Below, in pieces: positions 24,496-33,034 of a DNA stretch of 53,156 nt (its first letter is position 1; each line of letters starts with the position of its first letter). The notes beneath the pieces were generated by a model. That model made no database searches, was not told where the DNA came from, and saw only the letters and a program-made list of their open reading frames with translations. Source of the DNA: Clostridia bacterium (GTDB taxonomy: Bacteria > Bacillota > Clostridia > Christensenellales > Borkfalkiaceae); the NCBI GenBank assembly GCA_900764105.1, contig CAAFMS010000003.1, positions 1 to 53,156 of the forward strand, in the 5' to 3' direction. Made by a program: the position numbers and the translations under genes.

Positions 24496-26802
24496 TTATT
24501 CATCCCCTCCGCTGAACTGCATTTTCATATTGATAATCGTCGCGAAAAGCAGAAATACGAATATTACCGTGGCGTAAGCCGCCGAATACCCGTAATCGCC
24601 CTGAAGCATATACGAATACATCTCGTGTATTGGCGTTTTCGTGCCGTAACTCGCCTTACTGTCTATCATATACGTCCTCGCGAAATTCTGCAAAGAGTGT
24701 ATGAACGTAGTCACGAAAACGTACTTTATCTGCGGCAGAATCAGCGGCAGGTCGATTTTTAAAAATCTCTTGAACACTCCGCAGCCTTCGAGTTCCGCCG
24801 CTTCGTAATAACTGTCCGATATATTCATCATCGCGCCGTAAAATATAAGATACGCCCCCACGAACGGGAAACCCATAAGCAGCGTCGCCCACCTCGCGGT
24901 GGAGTTTTGCGTCAGGAACATTATTTCTTTGCCGCCGCAGGATCTGATTATGAGGTTTATAACTCCCGAAAACCCGTAGATACCCTCTTTCCATATAAGA
25001 AGCCCCGTGACGCTCGGAATTATCCCCGGAATAAACAGAAGTGTTCTCGTAATCGCCGAGTACTTTCTGCTCGCCATTATCGTAAGGAAAAAGGCGAAAA
25101 TCAGGGGCGGAAGGAGAGCAAAAACGAGGTCGGCGGCGAGAAATATTCCCATATTCGAAAACGCCTCCGCGGCGTATTTGCTCGTAAATATGTTTATATA
25201 ATGTTTAAAATTATTCCATAAAAGCGTCGGTTTATCCTGCGTATAATCGAAAAACGACAATCCTATCGAGGCAATGGCAGGATAAAAACAGAACATACAA
25301 AGGAGAGTAAAAGACGGCAGTATGGCAAGATAGACGAATTTCGACTTAGCCATATCTTTGAACGTCTTACCTGTTTTTTCCCTTATTTTCGGCGAAAAAA
25401 CACATAACCCCGAAACCAAGGAGAGTATAAACGACGCAGAGGCGAGAACCGTAAAGACGGTAAACAGCGTTTTATACAGGCTTTCCCGTACTTTGCCGTC
25501 TACGGCGAACACCGCTTTTATCATCTTGCCCGATTCCGAAAAGTTGGAATTGTAATAAGTATACGACAAATTGCCTTCCGCCGCGACTATCGAAGTAATA
25601 TCGAAATCGGTCGCGACCGAATATACGACTTTTTCCGTCGTAAGGTCGATTTTCGTAACTAACGAAAGCGTTTTGTATATGACGTAAGCCGAGTTTTCAT
25701 ACGGGTCGTAAAACATCGACCTGTTTTCGGTTATCGGGTTGCCGCTCAACTTTACTCCGTCGATTTTTTCAAGCGGAAGTTCTTCGCCGAATCCCACGCC
25801 CGTTACGTTTTCCGCGCGGAATTTATAGAGTTCGTTTTCCGAACTCGTAACGTAAAAATATCCGTTTTCAGCGTTGTACGCGGAGCCTGCGAAGGCGTTG
25901 ACTTCGGGACTTACGTAGTAATATTCCGACTTGTCGTACTCCTCGCTATCGGCGGTGACCGTCCCTCTCATACTGAAAGTAACGTTATATTCCGAGCCGT
26001 ATTCGGCGTTTACGAAATCTTCCGCCCGTCTCTTTAAAACGTTTAATTTTTCGGACGGATTTTCCTCTTTCAGTTCGGCGAGTTTGTCCTCGTAAGCGGC
26101 GTAATAGCCGCACCCCGAAAGATCGGCTTTGAATTTGTGTACGCCCTGATTCGTTACTACGACGACTTCGCCGTCTTTTCCGTCAACGGACAAAATCTTA
26201 TCGCCCTTGGAAAGTTCGAGGTTCACGTTGCCGTCGTCGTAGCCCGTATACAGATGTCCTTTTACCGCCTCGCCCGACAAATCGGACGGATAAGCGAAAA
26301 TTTTAACGTAGTTTGCGGCTCTCGAAAAGACGTACAGACGTCCGCCGAAAGTCTTCATGGAGTCGTAGTTTCCGTCGTATACGTTTTCGGAAAGGACTTC
26401 GAGTTCCGAATTTAACCAAAGAACGTATCTCGCGTCAGTCTCGGTATTCATAGCAGCGACGTAAACGTTATCGCTCCCTTTTTCCTTGTATACCGCTGAT
26501 ATTTTTCCTATATCCACGCCGAATTTTTCTTTCGCCGCGTTTTTTACGTCAACCGTCTTTTCGGTTTTTCCCCTGCTGTCTGACAGGCGAAGTTCCTTCG
26601 TCGTCGAATAGAGTATTTTATCCTCCGAAAAAAGAGTCTGAGAGGTGAAGTTGTCCTCTCCTCCCGCAATTTCCCTGTTCGTTTTCGGAAGTTTTAAACC
26701 GAAAATAACGGCGGCGACCGTGAAAACCATGAGGACTGCGAGAAAGATAATCGCCCACAGTTTTAACTTGTCGCCTTTGATTTTTCCGTTATCGTTCGTC
26801 AT
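24496..26802 (-). CDS. ABC transporter permease (MalF type) with large extracytoplasmic N-terminal domain
   Basis: A 768-aa protein, far longer than a usual MalF-type permease (about 300). TM1 spans about 14-36. A region of about 400 residues (37-443) follows, built of repeated short beta-strand units that look propeller-like (AMNTETDARYVLWL, GGRLYVFSRAANYVKIFA, NGYFYVTSSENELYKF, NSAYVIYKTLSLVTKIDL). TM2 spans about 444-468, and then the standard permease runs from about 489, with the EAA loop YYEAAELEGCGVFKRFLKID at 665-684. The outside domain may bind ligand or the solute-binding protein; this is inference. The start lies 3 bp after the upstream stop with no strong ribosome binding site. 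Confidence 0.9.
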   Translation of the reverse strand: MTNDNGKIKGDKLKLWAIIFLAVLMVFTVAAVIFGLKLPKTNREIAGGEDNFTSQTLFSEDKILYSTTKELRLSDSRGKTEKTVDVKNAAKEKFGVDIGKISAVYKEKGSDNVYVAAMNTETDARYVLWLNSELEVLSENVYDGNYDSMKTFGGRLYVFSRAANYVKIFAYPSDLSGEAVKGHLYTGYDDGNVNLELSKGDKILSVDGKDGEVVVVTNQGVHKFKADLSGCGYYAAYEDKLAELKEENPSEKLNVLKRRAEDFVNAEYGSEYNVTFSMRGTVTADSEEYDKSEYYYVSPEVNAFAGSAYNAENGYFYVTSSENELYKFRAENVTGVGFGEELPLEKIDGVKLSGNPITENRSMFYDPYENSAYVIYKTLSLVTKIDLTTEKVVYSVATDFDITSIVAAEGNLSYTYYNSNFSESGKMIKAVFAVDGKVRESLYKTLFTVFTVLASASFILSLVSGLCVFSPKIREKTGKTFKDMAKSKFVYLAILPSFTLLCMFCFYPAIASIGLSFFDYTQDKPTLLWNNFKHYINIFTSKYAAEAFSNMGIFLAADLVFALLPPLIFAFFLTIMASRKYSAITRTLLFIPGIIPSVTGLLIWKEGIYGFSGVINLIIRSCGGKEIMFLTQNSTARWATLLMGFPFVGAYLIFYGAMMNISDSYYEAAELEGCGVFKRFLKIDLPLILPQIKYVFVTTFIHSLQNFARTYMIDSKASYGTKTPIHEMYSYMLQGDYGYSAAYATVIFVFLLFATIINMKMQFSGGDE

Positions 26803-26805
26803 TTT

Positions 26806-28527
26806 TTAACCGTTGGTGGGTCCGCCCCATACCTTGTAGCAATCTTCGTTCCACTTCTGCGAGGTCGCGTATTCTTTCCACGCTACCATAAGGCTGTTGT
26901 GCCACGTAGTCGAAAACTCGTCGATACTCATGGGAGCGTCGGTCTTTAAAAGCCCTCTCCATATTTTTATCGAAGTTTCGATATTGTCCTTGTTCATAGC
27001 GATATATCTCAAAAACGACTTGACGAAATCGTTGGAATCGGAAAGACCTGTAAACGAAATCTTGTCGGTTTTGAAGAAGTCTATCCACTTTTGCGGTACG
27101 ACGACGAGGTCGTTTTTAACCGTCGTAATACCCTGCGGAGCGACGTCCGTTTTACTTAACGCGTTATAATAAATCGACTGACCGTAAGGAGACATAACGA
27201 ACTTGATGAAGTCGAGATTGAGTTCGTTCTGTTTGGTGTCGTGATTGAGTACGGAGAGATATCCGCCGTTGCCGCCTACGTCTCTCATAATCGTTCCGTC
27301 GTCGATATATCCGCCCTCGCTTACCATTCTCGGGTAATCGAAAAAGTCCATAGAAAAGCCGTCTACGTCGTTAAAGGAAAGTCCCGAACCGGCGTAATCG
27401 AGCATAATCTGCGGCGAGTTCTTGCCTCCCGACTGCGTTTTGAACTTGTTGCGGACGGTCTCGAAAGAATCGGTTGCCGCCGTGACGTGAACGTACTCTC
27501 TCATCTTGGCAAACTGCGAGACGAATTCTTTATATTTCGGGCTTTTCGCGCCGCAATAATATTCGGACGTATCGTCGAGAACGACATTGTAGAATTTAGT
27601 GATGTTCGCGCCGTATTCGGGGTCGGATTCGGGGTTTTCGTCCGTTACGTCCAACTCGAAATTGTCGCTCGTCATTATGTTTTTGTACTCGTTTCTGTAA
27701 TAGTAATCGCCGTAAACCCTTATAAGCCACGAGAACTGAAAACCGTCTACCGAGTCGTTGTCCAAAGATATGCCGAGCGGATAATTATATCCCGCTTTCT
27801 TCATATATTTGCACACTTCCATAAGTTCGTCCCACGTTTCGGGGGTCTGCTTTATAGTTGCGCCCTCTTTTGTAGCCTCGGTCTTAGCCGCGTTAAACGC
27901 CACGGTGTTTATAAACCAAGCCGTCTGCAAATCCTGCGAATTGATTATGTAAACCGAGGAAGTCGAGCCGGTCGTGTCGGTGGTGTATGCGTTTCTGTTT
28001 AAAACGCCGCTCCATTTCAGATTGCCGGCGTAGCCGTTGACTTTATTGATCGCTCCCGCCATATTGTAGCACTTTGCCGAAAGATCGGAAACGAGGTTAC
28101 CTTGCACTATGTCCCAGTCGGTTTTCGGGTTGTTGAGTTCGGTGTTGAGCCTGTCTTTATACTTGCCCTGCACGCCTTCCATACCGATGTTTACGGTCAC
28201 GGCGTCGCTGTGAAGCCTCTGATACTCCGCCGCGAGAGCCTCCCACGCAGGCTCTGTGGATTCGAACTGAATAACCACGTCGATTTGTCCGCTTCTCTGT
28301 TTGATTTCAGAGGATACAGGCAAATATTTTTCGTCTAACCCCTCGAGTTTAAGAGGTTGGACGGTTATGCAATCGGTTATTTCGCCACCCTTGGATTCGG
28401 ACGAAGGATTTTCGGTAGTCGGTTCGGAATTCGGCTTTCCGCCGTTTCCCGAGTTTCCGCCGCCGCACGCCGCAAGCGATACGAGCATCGTCATAGCGGC
28501 AAGTAACGATATAAGTCTTTTTTTCAT
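26806..28527 (-). CDS. ABC transporter solute-binding lipoprotein
   Basis: A 573-aa extracellular sugar-binding protein anchored as a lipoprotein: signal MKKRLISLLAAMTMLVSLAAC with lipid-attached Cys21, then a Gly/Ser/Asn/Glu-rich linker to about residue 50. The body has the bacterial extracellular solute-binding layout, including PQIMLDYAGSGLS and YLSVLNHDTKQNELNLDFIK. At 573 aa it is longer than MalE-type proteins (about 400) and suits a bigger oligosaccharide. The ribosome binding site is AAGGAG. It directly precedes the two permease genes. Confidence 0.92.
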   Translation of the reverse strand: MKKRLISLLAAMTMLVSLAACGGGNSGNGGKPNSEPTTENPSSESKGGEITDCITVQPLKLEGLDEKYLPVSSEIKQRSGQIDVVIQFESTEPAWEALAAEYQRLHSDAVTVNIGMEGVQGKYKDRLNTELNNPKTDWDIVQGNLVSDLSAKCYNMAGAINKVNGYAGNLKWSGVLNRNAYTTDTTGSTSSVYIINSQDLQTAWFINTVAFNAAKTEATKEGATIKQTPETWDELMEVCKYMKKAGYNYPLGISLDNDSVDGFQFSWLIRVYGDYYYRNEYKNIMTSDNFELDVTDENPESDPEYGANITKFYNVVLDDTSEYYCGAKSPKYKEFVSQFAKMREYVHVTAATDSFETVRNKFKTQSGGKNSPQIMLDYAGSGLSFNDVDGFSMDFFDYPRMVSEGGYIDDGTIMRDVGGNGGYLSVLNHDTKQNELNLDFIKFVMSPYGQSIYYNALSKTDVAPQGITTVKNDLVVVPQKWIDFFKTDKISFTGLSDSNDFVKSFLRYIAMNKDNIETSIKIWRGLLKTDAPMSIDEFSTTWHNSLMVAWKEYATSQKWNEDCYKVWGGPTNG

Positions 28528-28542
28528 AATAACGCTCCTTTT

Positions 28543-31134
28543 TTATTCGACTATCAATCGAAACGTCTTTCCGTTTCTGTTCTGCGTGAATACGAACGAA
28601 TAGGTGAGTTTTCCGTTCTCCGCGATTACGCTGTAACCGTCGTAACCGTGATCGCTCGAAAGTTTGACTTCCACCCACTCGCCGTTCACCTTTTCATAGA
28701 GTTTCGGTTTTGAAAGTTTTGTAATTCCCGTAACTTTTACGGAATAATTAACCTCTTTATCTCCGTCCACGCCGCCGTTTAAGGTAAATTCGGCTTTGTT
28801 TTCCGCCGCCTCTACGGTCGGAATATACCCGTCGATTACCGTTTTGCCGACTGTCGGCGAGATTGTTATCGGGTTTACGACGCTGTCGTTATAAACTTGT
28901 TTCACGTTGTTGCAATCAGTCTGTCCGACCTTTCCGTAGGAAAGGAATATAACGTCGGTATCTATATAATCGCCCGCCTTGAAAGATACGTCTTCCGACA
29001 GCGTAAGCGAACCGTAATTGAGTTTATCCTGCCAGTCGTTGAGATAGCCGAGGTTTACGTTACTTTCCTTGCCGCCGACTACTATTTTACTGTTTTTGAC
29101 GATAAGTCCGAAGTTGGACATATCGGGCTGTTCTTTCTGCTCTATCCCGTAAAGGGTAAAGTACGAAGAGTTTTTGTTGAGTTTATATATAGTCGCCCCG
29201 CTCCTCGTCGCGTTCGTTATCTGCTTTTCTTTGCCGTTTTCGTCGAGGTAGGAAGAATATTTATAGGTGCAGTTCCTGCCGTTAAACGAAGCGAGGGAAA
29301 ACGAACCCTTTTCGTAAGTTACGTCCTTTAAAAATCTGACGTAAATTCTGTAATACGTTCTGTTTTCGTCCGCCTGCGGCATTTCGACGTGCCTCATCGT
29401 ATATTCGAACGCCCCGTCGTCGGAAACGTACGAATAATCGAGATCGGCGTAAGTAAGTCCCGAGGAACGGATATCCGAACCCGTGTACTCGCAAAGCGTG
29501 CTTCCGAAATCGGAATTAACGCTCATAAGCATACCCGCCGAACTGAACTGCGGATCGCCGTTTTGCCACATATTGCCGCTCGCGCTTCTGAAATCGGGCA
29601 AAAACCAACTCTTGCCGAACGAGCCGTAACCGAGGCTCGGACCTTTGAGCGCGTAATAAGGCGCGATGCAGTTGGTCTCGTGTACGCCCGTGGACAGATG
29701 ATAGTAGGAAATGTAATAGGAAATGGAAGAAAGTTGCTTGATATTATACTTGCCCCACTTCATATACACGTTCACGACCGTGAACTTCTTCGTCGAATTT
29801 TTCTCGATTACTATCGGGAGATACGAGTCGCCGTAAATCTTGTCGTACGGGTCGTATATCGGCTCTTCCTTTTCGTGTCCGAAGTTTTTGGAAACCTGCA
29901 CGGGTACGGGGACCTGCGCGTCGTTTTCGTCTAAAAGAGCCGCGCCTTCGAGCGGATAGTCGGTATGAACGTAGATATACGCCGTTCTGTCCTTGTCGTC
30001 GCCTTTTATCCTTACGCTTTCCTCGAATTTCTTTTCCTGATCCTTGTAGTACGCCGCATTGAATCCCTCGCCGCCGAGGTAAAACTCGTAACAGCCTTTG
30101 AGATAGTCGTAACCGACGTATTTCGCCGAATCTTTATCGGTTACTTCGATATTCTTATCGTCGAGCGGATTTCTTTCGAGTTCGCTCGCCGCTTTTATTC
30201 CATCGAACGAATGAGTCTCGTCGTTATAAATCCTATTTCCGAAACTGACGTCGGCTCCCGACGGCATAGCCGTTCCTTCTACGCTTATCTCCTGCCTTAT
30301 AACGAGATATCTGCCGCTTATAACTACGCTTACTTTCTCGGCGTTTACGAATATAAACCCGATAACGCCGACGTTTTTGACGTCTAAGGCGACGTATTCG
30401 ACGGTTCTTTCGTCTATATTGTCCGCAGAAGAATGAACGCCGTTGCCGTCCTTTATTTCGTATCCGGCGATTTCGTCAAGGCTCGCTTTTACCTCGAAGC
30501 CGTAAGCCGTTACGTCCGCCGCGCCGCCCGAAACCACTCTGAACTGCTCGTGAATTTTGTCGGGATAGGTGTGATAAATCTTTTCGAGATGACAGGAAAG
30601 CCCGTCGAACTCGAGGTCTCTCACGTTTACGGCGTAATAGTAATAACCGAAGTCGGTCGTGTTCGCTCTCGCGTCCTTACCCGACTTTTTAGCGTAAATT
30701 CGTTCCGTTCCGCTTACCGCGTACACGTCCATCGTGTTTTCGAGATAGGGTTTTCCCTGCGAATTGCCGAAATACCCGACCGTCTTTCCCGAACCTCTAA
30801 GAACGTGCGAAAACTTCGATTTTGCGTTTTCTACGACGTATTCGCCCCGTTCGTAGTCGTTATCTTTATAATACGCCTGAACCGAGTTGGCGGCGTTTAC
30901 CGCGTAAGTCACGCTCGACGCGAGTTCGGTCTGACCTTTGAGGTCTATGACTTCTTTCGTCGGCTCAGGTTGTTCCGTCGAATCGCTCTCGCTCGTTTTT
31001 TCCGATTCTCTCGCCGATTCGCTCGTTTTTTCCGATTCTCCCGTCGAACCTCTGCCGCCGTTGCACGAACAAAGCGGCAAAGAAAGAAGGATCAAAGCGG
31101 ATAACAAGGCTATGATTTTTTTAAGTTTATTCAT
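28543..31134 (-). CDS. Lipoprotein of unknown family, paralogous to the C-terminus of the 1728-aa secreted protein
   Basis: An 863-aa protein with lipoprotein signal MNKLKKIIALLSALILLSLP and lipobox LCSC (Cys24), then a Ser/Glu/Thr linker to about residue 60. The remaining ~800 residues match residues ~905-1728 of the protein at 39814-45000. Shared stretches include WGKYNIKQLSSISYYISYYH, STGVHETNCIAPYY, GSDIRSSGLTYADLDYSY and RHVEMPQADENRTYY. I do not recognise the fold; it is probably beta-rich, and a catalytic or glycan-binding role is inference. The operon position, between a CBM lipoprotein and the solute-binding protein, points to surface glycan handling. Tyr/Ser-rich. Confidence 0.9.
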   Translation of the reverse strand: MNKLKKIIALLSALILLSLPLCSCNGGRGSTGESEKTSESARESEKTSESDSTEQPEPTKEVIDLKGQTELASSVTYAVNAANSVQAYYKDNDYERGEYVVENAKSKFSHVLRGSGKTVGYFGNSQGKPYLENTMDVYAVSGTERIYAKKSGKDARANTTDFGYYYYAVNVRDLEFDGLSCHLEKIYHTYPDKIHEQFRVVSGGAADVTAYGFEVKASLDEIAGYEIKDGNGVHSSADNIDERTVEYVALDVKNVGVIGFIFVNAEKVSVVISGRYLVIRQEISVEGTAMPSGADVSFGNRIYNDETHSFDGIKAASELERNPLDDKNIEVTDKDSAKYVGYDYLKGCYEFYLGGEGFNAAYYKDQEKKFEESVRIKGDDKDRTAYIYVHTDYPLEGAALLDENDAQVPVPVQVSKNFGHEKEEPIYDPYDKIYGDSYLPIVIEKNSTKKFTVVNVYMKWGKYNIKQLSSISYYISYYHLSTGVHETNCIAPYYALKGPSLGYGSFGKSWFLPDFRSASGNMWQNGDPQFSSAGMLMSVNSDFGSTLCEYTGSDIRSSGLTYADLDYSYVSDDGAFEYTMRHVEMPQADENRTYYRIYVRFLKDVTYEKGSFSLASFNGRNCTYKYSSYLDENGKEKQITNATRSGATIYKLNKNSSYFTLYGIEQKEQPDMSNFGLIVKNSKIVVGGKESNVNLGYLNDWQDKLNYGSLTLSEDVSFKAGDYIDTDVIFLSYGKVGQTDCNNVKQVYNDSVVNPITISPTVGKTVIDGYIPTVEAAENKAEFTLNGGVDGDKEVNYSVKVTGITKLSKPKLYEKVNGEWVEVKLSSDHGYDGYSVIAENGKLTYSFVFTQNRNGKTFRLIVE

Positions 31135-31138
31135 CTGT

Positions 31139-33034
31139 TTATACTCCCGTGATTTCGGCTATTATCATCTCGTTGGAAAGATCGTTTTCGTCCGCGCTTA
31201 CATAATTCGCCTGAATCCTGAACTTTACGAGTTCTACCGCTTCCGTCCAATACTTGTTGCCCGAGAGGTCGAATTCGACTACCGTCCATTCGCCGCCCTC
31301 GGCCATATTCTTTTCGGTTGATTTGAACGTATACCATTTCGCCGCCGAACCGAAATAATCTTTTCTGCTTCCGACGTACTTACCGTCGGCTTTTTTCGCC
31401 GTCCAGTAAATCGCAAGTTGGCTCGCGTTTCCGAGGTTTTTGAGTTTTACCCTTATCTTCGTAATTCCCTTGATGCTGAGGCTCGCGGAATTAGTAGAAA
31501 GACTCGGGTCGCCTATAAGACTGTAACCGAAGTTGATTTTCAGATTTCCGTCCGAAAGCAAGGTCGTCGTTCCCGCCGTGGATCCGGGCTTGGTTGCAGC
31601 CGTAGCCTTAAAGCCCTCGTACACGGCCTTTCCGTCGTAATAAACCGTTCCGTCCGTCTTTACGAAAATTTCCGTCTCTCCCGCTATCCTTTCGTTTTCT
31701 ATATCGAAAGGCTCGGTTAATTCGGCGTTTTTGTAATAGCCGAGAACTTTATAACCGCCGAGGGCGGAAGCCGCCTTTTCGCTGCCGATTATTACGTTTT
31801 TGTCGCTTCTTATTTCCCTTACGACTCCGCCGACGTTAAATTTAACGATCGCCTTGCTCTTGTCGTACGTTTCGTCGTATACGCCTTTGATATAGGAGAT
31901 GAGAAGTTCGTTTTTCTCGCCTGCCGTACCGTCGAACGCATAGAGCGACTGAATTCTCAGAGAGTAAAGTCTGTCTGCGTTTTTCCACATATTGTTCGAC
32001 TTGGCGGGTTCCTGCTCGGACGCTATATTGATCCGAAGTATTACCCACTCGTCGTCCTCGTTCATCTTCATTTCTTTATTGCCGTACGTGTAGCAGAAAT
32101 TCTGATTTCCCGAATAGGTTTCGGTTCCGACGTAATTGCCCGAATTATCTTTAAGCACCCAATAGAACATCAACTGATTCGCATTGCCGACGTTCTTGAA
32201 TTTTATTTCGACTATCTGCGACTTCGTTATGTCTACGTTAAGCCCCTCGGCGCAGATATACGGGTCTCTCGCCGTGCTGTAACCGAAGTTCGCCCTCGCG
32301 TAAGTCTCGCCGTTTTTGGTTTCTTCCAAAATAGACCCCGCCGTCGAGCCTGCTCCGCTTATCGCCGCTACCGCGCGGAAACCGTTCGCGAGCGACTTGG
32401 AATCGAAATACATATAATCTTCGACGTCGATATAAATGTCCGTCTTACTCGTTATAGGCTCGTCGAAATCAAACTCGCTTCCCTCCGCAAAATCTTCGGA
32501 AAGATAATAGCCCTTTACCTTGTAACCGTATATCGAATCGTCGCATCTGCCCGTCTTTCTGCCCTTTTTAACCTCCGTCGAGTATACGGGAATTTCCAAG
32601 CCTTTGAGGTAGAAATTGACGTCGTAGTACGCGTCCCATTTTGCGTAAAGAGTCATATCTCCCGCAACTTTGTCGAGACCGAAATCCCATTCCGCCTCGT
32701 ACTCTCTGTCCGTGTACCACCCAGCGACTCTGTACCCGTCGGGATTTTCGCCTCTCACCCTTATATCGGGTTCGACCACGAGGTCTCCCTTATGAGCCTT
32801 CTGATCCAACGCCTTGTTCGTCGGAAGGTCGATACAGGTGTCGAATTTCACGACGTATACGGCGTTCGGGTCTTCCGTTTCGGCTTCGCTGTCCGTCGGG
32901 CTTTCCTGCCCGCTCGGATTCGACTCTCCGCCACCCGTATTGCCGCCGCCCGTTTTGCCGCCGCAGCCGACGACAAACGCCGCTAAAAGCGATACTATCA
33001 TTAGCATTACGATGATTTTGAATTTTTTCGTCAT
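31139..33034 (-). CDS. Lipoprotein with InlB-type repeats and two CBM-like modules
   Basis: A 631-aa surface lipoprotein: signal MTKKFKIIVMLMIVSLLAAF with lipobox VVGC (Cys24) and a Gly/Ser linker. An InlB-type (Listeria-Bacteroides) repeat follows, with GYRVAGWYTDREYEAEWDFG and MTLYAKWD. Two beta-sandwich-like modules of about 150 residues come next. They align with each other (GSTAGSILEE and GSTAGTTTLL; KFKNVGNANQLMFYWVLKD and KLKNLGNASQLAIYWTAKK), each preceded by an InlB-like linker (GYKVKGYYLSEDF and GYKVLGYYKNAEL). No enzyme motif is seen, so carbohydrate binding is likely. ATG abuts the upstream stop (TAAATG) with an AGGAG site. Confidence 0.88.
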   Translation of the reverse strand: MTKKFKIIVMLMIVSLLAAFVVGCGGKTGGGNTGGGESNPSGQESPTDSEAETEDPNAVYVVKFDTCIDLPTNKALDQKAHKGDLVVEPDIRVRGENPDGYRVAGWYTDREYEAEWDFGLDKVAGDMTLYAKWDAYYDVNFYLKGLEIPVYSTEVKKGRKTGRCDDSIYGYKVKGYYLSEDFAEGSEFDFDEPITSKTDIYIDVEDYMYFDSKSLANGFRAVAAISGAGSTAGSILEETKNGETYARANFGYSTARDPYICAEGLNVDITKSQIVEIKFKNVGNANQLMFYWVLKDNSGNYVGTETYSGNQNFCYTYGNKEMKMNEDDEWVILRINIASEQEPAKSNNMWKNADRLYSLRIQSLYAFDGTAGEKNELLISYIKGVYDETYDKSKAIVKFNVGGVVREIRSDKNVIIGSEKAASALGGYKVLGYYKNAELTEPFDIENERIAGETEIFVKTDGTVYYDGKAVYEGFKATAATKPGSTAGTTTLLSDGNLKINFGYSLIGDPSLSTNSASLSIKGITKIRVKLKNLGNASQLAIYWTAKKADGKYVGSRKDYFGSAAKWYTFKSTEKNMAEGGEWTVVEFDLSGNKYWTEAVELVKFRIQANYVSADENDLSNEMIIAEITGV

